A stretch of 24,993 nucleotides of DNA from an uncultured Lachnospiraceae bacterium (GTDB lineage Bacteria > Bacillota_A > Clostridia > Lachnospirales > Lachnospiraceae): positions 1-24,993 of the forward strand of contig CAJUOF010000232.1 in NCBI GenBank assembly GCA_910587905.1, written 5' to 3'. Both the position numbers and the translations under genes were made by a program. Below, piece after piece: positions 20,644 through 24,993 of the stretch. Below the pieces are notes generated by a model. The model did not search any database. It had not been told where the DNA came from and was given only the letters and a program-made list of their open reading frames with translations. The first letter of the stretch is position 1. Each line of letters begins with the position of its first letter.

Positions 20644-22608
20644 ATGAAAAACAACTGGAAACGACTGCTGGCTGTTTTCTTGGTGTGTGTCTTGTGCCTG
20701 TCACATGTGATGATGGCAAAGGCTGAGGAGACGGCAGAGACCGCTGAGACACAGGAGACAGAGGAAGCAGCGAAGATCACTGAGACACAGGAGACAGAGG
20801 AAGCGGCGAAGACCACTGAGACACAGGAGACAGGGGAGGCTGTCGAGATACCGGAGACGACACAGACCGCTGAGACACGAGAGACGGAAGCGGCAAAGGC
20901 CGTTGAGACACAGGAGCCGGAGACAAATGAGGAGTCCGCAGAGTGGTCGGAAGTGCCGGCGTTTTCTGAATCTACGGAGCCACTCCTTACGGATGTGGCG
21001 GGCCGGCCTTCGGATTCTGAGGAAGGGTATATTCAGGAGGAACTTCCTCTTTACGGGGCCTCTCTGCCCTGCTTGGCAGAGGAATGGGAGGTTCTGCGGC
21101 TGACCAACAAGGAACGGATGAAGCATGGGCTGCAGCCGGTGTCCACGTATGTGACGCTGCAGAGAGCGTGTAATATTCGGAAAAATGAGATTATGACCAA
21201 GATGTCTCATGAACGTCCGAACGGTACGATATGTTTTACGGCTTTCACGGAAGCGGGGGTTTCCTGTCTGGCGGCCGGGGAGAATATTGCAGGGGGACAG
21301 AGGGATCCGGCCGAGGTGGTGGATGCCTGGATGAACAGTCCTGGTCACAGGGCGAATATTCTAAGCGAGGATTTTACCCATATGGGCGCCGGATATATCC
21401 GGGACGATTCGAAAAAGTACCGGAGGCATTGGGTGCAGTTGTTTGCTGGTACCTGCAGCCCCTCTAAGATTTCTGTTCAGAATGTCTCTGCGGCCCAAAT
21501 GGTTGCTCCCGGAAGCTCCATTGATGATATGGGACTGATTCTGGAGGTGACCTGTAGCCATGGAACCAGCTATCTCCCTGTCATGAGTGAAATGTGCAGC
21601 GGATACAACGCGGAAAGTGGCAGCAAGATACAGACGGTACAGGTATCTTATCAGGGGGCGAAGACCAGTTTTCAATTGGAGACAACCACGGCGGTGGTGT
21701 ATCAGACCCATGTACAGCGCATCGGTTGGCAGGGGCTTCGCTATAACGGGGCCATGAGCGGGACGGAGGGCCAGTCCAAGCGGCTGGAGGCCATCCGGAT
21801 CAGTCTGGCGGGTCAGGATGTGAGTGGAGACATCGAGTACCGGACCCATGTACAGAGTAAGGGCTGGGAAACGGAATGGGTGAAGAACGGAAAAGACAGC
21901 GGAACTGTCGGGATCTCCAAGCGGTTGGAGGCCATCCAAATCCGTCTGACCGGAGAGATGGCACAAAAATATGACATTTATTACCACGTCCATGCTCAAA
22001 GCTATGGATGGCTTGGATGGGCGAAGAATGGCGAGCCTGCCGGGACGGCCGGCTACGGGAAAAGGCTGGAGGGGATCGAGATTGTTCTGAGAGAGAAGGG
22101 AGAACCGGCACCGGGGAGCACATCCGGGGCCTATCAGTGTCCTCTGATCCGGTATTCGACCCACGTACAGACCTACGGATGGCAGGGGAATGTCAGTGAC
22201 GGGGCAGTGAGCGGGACCACCGGCCGGTCCAAACGGCTGGAGGGCATCCAGATCCGTCTTTCTAACCAACAGTATGCCGGAAGTGTGGAGTATCAGACCC
22301 ATGTGCAGTCCCTTGGCTGGGAATCCGGATGGGCGAGAAACGGAGGGGTGAGCGGAACCGTCGGGAAGGCGAAGCGGCTGGAGGCGATCCGGATCCGGTT
22401 GACAGATGAGATGGAACGGCATTATGATATCTATTATCAGGTGCATGCCCAGAGCTACGGGTGGCTTGGCTGGGCGAAGAACGGAGAGCCTGCCGGGACG
22501 GCCGGCTATGGGAAACGGCTGGAGGGCATCCGAATCCGGCTTGTGCCCAAGGGCGGGAGTGCACCGGGGAGCACCACAAATGCCTATGTGAGCAAAAACG
22601 GAGTTTAA
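20644..22608 (+). CDS. Secreted CAP-domain protein with six ChW repeats
   Basis: A 654-residue exported protein. Residues 1-27 are a signal peptide (MKNNWKRLLAVFLVCVLCLS...AKA). Residues 28-100 are a low-complexity Glu/Thr-rich spacer with three 12-residue tandem repeats (TETQETEEAAK). A CAP/SCP domain follows (about 145-270) with His189 in MSHERP, GENIAGG (212-218) and SPGHRANIL with His235. After a beta-type linker (276-345), six clostridial hydrophobic W repeats occur at about 351-386, 397-435, 444-482, 502-538, 548-585 and 595-633, each with a GW and an SKRLEAI-like motif. Repeats 4-6 duplicate the order of 1-3. No sortase signal or transmembrane anchor is seen at the C-terminus, so it is probably secreted or wall-attached through ChW repeats. 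The ATG 20644 follows GGAAAGGGG; a TTG at 20620 is not needed. Its role (adhesion, wall, host contact) is unknown. Confidence 0.9.
   Translation: MKNNWKRLLAVFLVCVLCLSHVMMAKAEETAETAETQETEEAAKITETQETEEAAKTTETQETGEAVEIPETTQTAETRETEAAKAVETQEPETNEESAEWSEVPAFSESTEPLLTDVAGRPSDSEEGYIQEELPLYGASLPCLAEEWEVLRLTNKERMKHGLQPVSTYVTLQRACNIRKNEIMTKMSHERPNGTICFTAFTEAGVSCLAAGENIAGGQRDPAEVVDAWMNSPGHRANILSEDFTHMGAGYIRDDSKKYRRHWVQLFAGTCSPSKISVQNVSAAQMVAPGSSIDDMGLILEVTCSHGTSYLPVMSEMCSGYNAESGSKIQTVQVSYQGAKTSFQLETTTAVVYQTHVQRIGWQGLRYNGAMSGTEGQSKRLEAIRISLAGQDVSGDIEYRTHVQSKGWETEWVKNGKDSGTVGISKRLEAIQIRLTGEMAQKYDIYYHVHAQSYGWLGWAKNGEPAGTAGYGKRLEGIEIVLREKGEPAPGSTSGAYQCPLIRYSTHVQTYGWQGNVSDGAVSGTTGRSKRLEGIQIRLSNQQYAGSVEYQTHVQSLGWESGWARNGGVSGTVGKAKRLEAIRIRLTDEMERHYDIYYQVHAQSYGWLGWAKNGEPAGTAGYGKRLEGIRIRLVPKGGSAPGSTTNAYVSKNGV
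20743..20850 (+). repeat. 36-bp tandem repeat coding the Glu/Thr-rich spacer
   Basis: Three consecutive 36-bp units start at 20743, 20779 and 20815. The first two are nearly identical and the third diverges in its second half. Such in-frame repeats can expand or contract by slippage or recombination without a frameshift. Confidence 0.8.
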
Positions 22609-22633
22609 AGCATCGCGGCAGCGGAAAACGACT

Positions 22634-22643
22634 ATGACAACAG
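22634..22643. repeat. Left target-site repeat of MITE copy 3
   Basis: ATGACAACAG directly beside the left end of the 64-bp element; identical to 22708-22717. Confidence 0.75.
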
Positions 22644-22707
22644 CAGGTGATTGCGAATGTGAAATTGTGAGAATATTCGGCAAGTTTTTGAGTTTCGCAA
22701 TCGCATG
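22644..22707 (+). mobile_element. MITE-like element, 64-bp miniature copy 3
   Basis: It has the same ends as the two large copies (CAGGTGATTGCGAA... and ...TTTCGCAATCGCATG). Its left half follows the left end of 24293-24499 up to GAATATTC, and its right half follows that copy's right end from GAATATTC on, so the interior is missing. It lies between the CAP/ChW gene and purH, just upstream of the purH ribosome binding site, and is flanked by perfect 10-bp direct repeats. Confidence 0.82.
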
Positions 22708-22717
22708 ATGACAACAG
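22708..22717. repeat. Right target-site repeat of MITE copy 3
   Basis: ATGACAACAG, identical to 22634-22643; ends 18 nt before the purH start. Confidence 0.75.
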
Positions 22718-22735
22718 AAACGAAAGGAGCACGAC

Positions 22736-24286
22736 ATGAGAGCATTGATCAGCGTATCGGACAAGACAGGCATCACGGAGCTTGCAAAGGAACTTACGGG
22801 GCTTGGCGTGGAGATCATTTCCACGGGGGGCACCTACAGGAAACTGACGGAGGAGGGGATAAGGGCCATCGAGATCTCGGAGCTGACCGGATTCCCGGAG
22901 TGTCTGGACGGCCGTGTGAAGACCCTGCATCCAATCGTCCACGCGGGACTTTTGGCCATGCGTTCCAATCCGGACCACATGCGGCAGCTTGAGGAGCTTA
23001 AGATCGAGCCCATCGACATGGTCATCGTCAACCTGTATCCCTTCAAGGCGACGATCATGAAGGAGGACGTGACCAGGGAGGACGCGGTGGAGAACATCGA
23101 CATCGGCGGCCCCACCATGCTCCGGGCGGCGGCCAAGAATTACCAGGACGTAGCCGTGGTGGTGGATCCGGCCGATTACGGCACGGTTTTGAAAGAGCTG
23201 AAAGAGGATGGAAAGGTTTCCCTTGACACGAAGTTTTATCTGATGCAGAAGGTATTTATGCATACATCCAATTATGACACCATGATCGCCGATTATCTGA
23301 AGGCGGAGCGGAAGGACCACAGCCTGCCGGAAACGCTGACCATGACCTTTGAGAAGGTGCAGGACATGCGTTACGGCGAGAATCCCCATCAGCAGGCGGC
23401 CTTCTACCGGGAGGTGGGCAAGAAGCGGGGAACCCTCGACACGGCGGAGCAGTTGAACGGCAAGGAGCTCTCCTTCAACAATATCAACGACGCCAACGGG
23501 GCGCTGGAGCTTTGCAAGGAGTTTGACGAGCCGACGGTGGTGGCCAGCAAGCACGGGAATCCCTGCGGCGTGGGGAGCGGCGCCACCATCGAGGCGGCTT
23601 GGGACAAGGCCTACGGCGCAGACAAGGTCTCCATTTTCGGCGGCATCGTGGCGGTGAACCGGGAGGTGACGGCGGCCGTGGCGGCCAAGATGAAGGAGGT
23701 ATTCCTGGAGGTCATCATGGCGCCCTCCTATGAGAAGGAAGCGCTGGACATCCTCTGTGAGAAGAAGAATGTCCGCGTGCTGCGGATCCCGGACATCACG
23801 GTTCCCCAGAGGGAGCATGCGCTGGACATGAAGAAGGTGAACGGCGGTCTGATCGTCCAGGGAATCGACAACAAACTGACCGGGGACGAGGTCCGGGTGG
23901 TGACGGAGCGGAAGCCCACGGAGAAGGAGATGGAGGATCTCATGTTCGCCTGGAAGGTCGTCAAGTACGTGAAGTCCAACGGCATCGCCCTGGCGAAGGA
24001 CAAGCAGTCGGTAGGCATCGGGCCCGGCCAGGTGAACCGGATCTGGGCGGCGAAGCAGTCGGCGGAGCACGCGGAGGAGCTGATTGGGCCGGAGGCCACG
24101 AAGGGCGCGGTCATGGCCTCGGATGCATTCTTCCCCTTCCCGGACTGCGTGGAGGCGGCCCACGAGGCGGGCATCACGGCCATCATCCAGCCGGGCGGAG
24201 CCATGAGGGACCAGCTCTCCATCGACAAGTGCAACGAGTACGGCATTGCCATGGTGTTCACGGGAATGCGGCATTTTCGCCATTAA
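22736..24286 (+). CDS. purH: Bifunctional AICAR transformylase/IMP cyclohydrolase
   Basis: A 516-residue cytosolic enzyme for the last two steps of de novo IMP synthesis. The N-terminal MGS-like IMP cyclohydrolase domain (about 1-145) shows LISVSDKTGI, STGGT, FPECLDGRVKTLHP and NIDIGGPTMLRAAAKN. The AICAR transformylase part shows MRYGENPHQQAA, LSFNNINDANGA, the catalytic Lys272-His273 in SKHGNPCGVG, and the C-terminal FFPFPDCVEAAHEAGITAIIQPGGAMRD and FTGMRHFRH ends. The length is typical. AAAGGAG lies about 8 nt before the ATG. The neighbouring genes are not purine genes, and MITE copies lie on both sides; the last bases of the stop codon form part of the target-site repeat of copy 2. Confidence 0.97.
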   Translation: MRALISVSDKTGITELAKELTGLGVEIISTGGTYRKLTEEGIRAIEISELTGFPECLDGRVKTLHPIVHAGLLAMRSNPDHMRQLEELKIEPIDMVIVNLYPFKATIMKEDVTREDAVENIDIGGPTMLRAAAKNYQDVAVVVDPADYGTVLKELKEDGKVSLDTKFYLMQKVFMHTSNYDTMIADYLKAERKDHSLPETLTMTFEKVQDMRYGENPHQQAAFYREVGKKRGTLDTAEQLNGKELSFNNINDANGALELCKEFDEPTVVASKHGNPCGVGSGATIEAAWDKAYGADKVSIFGGIVAVNREVTAAVAAKMKEVFLEVIMAPSYEKEALDILCEKKNVRVLRIPDITVPQREHALDMKKVNGGLIVQGIDNKLTGDEVRVVTERKPTEKEMEDLMFAWKVVKYVKSNGIALAKDKQSVGIGPGQVNRIWAAKQSAEHAEELIGPEATKGAVMASDAFFPFPDCVEAAHEAGITAIIQPGGAMRDQLSIDKCNEYGIAMVFTGMRHFRH

Positions 24287-24292
24287 AGACGG
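24283..24292. repeat. Left target-site repeat of MITE copy 2
   Basis: TTAAAGACGG overlaps the purH stop codon and matches TTAAAGGCGG (24500-24509) in 9 of 10 positions. Confidence 0.7.
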
Positions 24293-24499
24293 TAGGCGAT
24301 TGCGAAACATAAAATTGCGGGAATATTCTGCCAATATGTCCATCCAAAGCCTGCAGCGCCAACCGTTCCAGCAAGCCCAGAACCGCAGAAGTCACTCGGA
24401 AACTCCTGTCTTCCTCGGTCTTGCTTCCACGGTGCAGAGGGCTTTTCCTGGAAATATTGTCAGAATATTCAACAAGCTTTTGAGTTTCGCAATTGCTTA
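24293..24499 (+). mobile_element. MITE-like element, copy 2 (207 bp)
   Basis: Ends TAGGCGATTGCGAAA and TTTCGCAATTGCTTA are inverted repeats of each other with a few mismatches, and inner GAATATTC blocks (24321-24328 and 24463-24470) mirror each other. It is the inverted counterpart of 16995-17208, including a shared core such as AGAACCGCAGAAGTCACTCG. It codes for no convincing protein. It separates purH from the response regulator gene and is bordered by 10-bp direct repeats. Confidence 0.85.
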
Positions 24500-24509
24500 T
24501 TAAAGGCGG
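24500..24509. repeat. Right target-site repeat of MITE copy 2
   Basis: TTAAAGGCGG, partner of 24283-24292 with one mismatch. Confidence 0.7.
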
Positions 24510-24571
24510 GCATGAAAGAAGGGACCGACGGCAGTCCGTCCGGCTTGGCGGTGGAGGGAAGGAGGAGTTTT

Positions 24572-24993
24572 TTGTACCGGATATTGATCGTGGAGGACGA
24601 CGAGGTCATTGCCTCCCAGGTGAAAAAGCATCTGGAGTCCTGGGGCATGGAAGTGTCCGCCGCCCGGGATTTCCGGAACGTGACGGGGGAGTTTCTGTCC
24701 TGCAGGCCCCAGTTGGTGCTCCTTGACATCGGCCTGCCCTTTTACAACGGCTATCACTGGTGCCAGGAGATCCGGAAGCTTTCCAAGGTGCCGATCCTCT
24801 TTCTCTCCTCTGCCGCCGACAATATGAACATCGTCATGGCCATGAACATGGGCGGGGACGATTTCATCCCCAAGCCGGTGGATCCTCAGGTGATGGTCGC
24901 TAAGATACAGGCCGTGCTGCGCAGGGCCTACGACATGGCGGGGAAGATCCCGGTGCTGGAGCACAGGGGCGCGGTGCTGAACCTGAACAACAG
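24572..24993 (+). CDS. OmpR-family response regulator, BceR/GraR-like, 3' end beyond the window
   Basis: The first 140 residues of a two-component response regulator are visible. The receiver domain has the acidic pair Asp9-Asp10 (ILIVEDDE), phospho-acceptor Asp52 in LVLLDIGLPFYNGYHWC, Ser80 in LFLSSA and Lys101 in DDFIPKPVD. The LPFYNGYHWCQEIR and DNMNIVMAMNMGGDDF segments are typical of the BceR/GraR group, which responds to cell-envelope antibiotics and usually pairs with a small intramembrane-sensing kinase and a BceAB-type ABC transporter. The winged-helix DNA-binding domain lies beyond the window. The start is TTG at 24572, with GGAAGGAGGAG ending about 5 nt before it; no ATG is suitable. 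The gene follows MITE copy 2. Confidence 0.88.
   Translation, partial: MYRILIVEDDEVIASQVKKHLESWGMEVSAARDFRNVTGEFLSCRPQLVLLDIGLPFYNGYHWCQEIRKLSKVPILFLSSAADNMNIVMAMNMGGDDFIPKPVDPQVMVAKIQAVLRRAYDMAGKIPVLEHRGAVLNLNN

Noticed and set aside
22262..24343. Very long minus-strand frame opposite purH
   Set aside because: purH on the plus strand is complete and unmistakable; the minus frame is His/Arg/Leu-rich with no recognisable motif and crosses the MITE and the CAP/ChW gene.

Overview
The window looks like chromosomal DNA of a high-GC Clostridia species of the Lachnospiraceae type. This is inferred from the ecfA1-ecfA2-ecfT-truA-rplM-rpsI gene order, clostridial hydrophobic W (ChW) repeats in a secreted CAP protein, a DUF3786 protein, strong AGGAGG ribosome binding sites, sigma-A promoters with 17-nt spacers, and tRNA genes without encoded CCA. 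No phage, integrase, complete insertion sequence or CRISPR array was seen.

Layout. Positions 2-364 hold the end of an unrecognised coiled-coil protein. Positions 586-8316 (+) hold an amino-acid uptake and metabolism cassette: a DapA/NAL-family class I aldolase, a polar amino acid ABC transporter (lipoprotein, two permeases, ATPase), an alanine racemase family protein, a class I/II aminotransferase and a PucR-family regulator. Positions 8347-11981 (-) hold a three-gene operon: DUF3786 protein, a DUF2201-like/VWA protein and a MoxR-type AAA+ ATPase. Positions 12173-12656 (+) carry five tRNAs (Gly, Arg, His, Gln, Lys) behind a consensus promoter and before an intrinsic terminator. A PfkB sugar kinase and a GalM mutarotase follow on the minus strand (12896-14984). 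The ECF vitamin-transporter energising module (ecfA1, ecfA2, ecfT), truA, rplM and rpsI run from 15201 to 20062 (+). Then come a 66-aa Cys4 lipoprotein, a secreted CAP/ChW-repeat protein, purH, and the start of a BceR/GraR-like response regulator that runs off the window.

The most unusual signal is a family of small non-autonomous mobile elements (MITE-like) not explained by any gene. Two copies of about 210 bp lie in opposite orientation at 16995-17208 and 24293-24499, and a 64-bp miniature copy lies at 22644-22707. All share 12-nt terminal inverted repeats related to YAGGCRATTGCG. Each is bordered exactly at its ends by a 10-bp direct repeat (8/10, 9/10 and 10/10 identical), as expected for target-site duplications. 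The small copy looks like the two ends of the large copy joined at an internal GAATATTC palindrome. One copy splits the ecf operon and the other two bracket purH.

Other points of interest are: the aldolase lacks the arginine and motif tyrosine expected in true dihydrodipicolinate synthase, so the 586-8316 cassette may degrade an unusual amino acid; the VWA protein carries HQxxH instead of HExxH; two tRNA genes each have one mismatch in the anticodon stem; and there are structured intergenic elements at 6994-7071 and 12806-12848.
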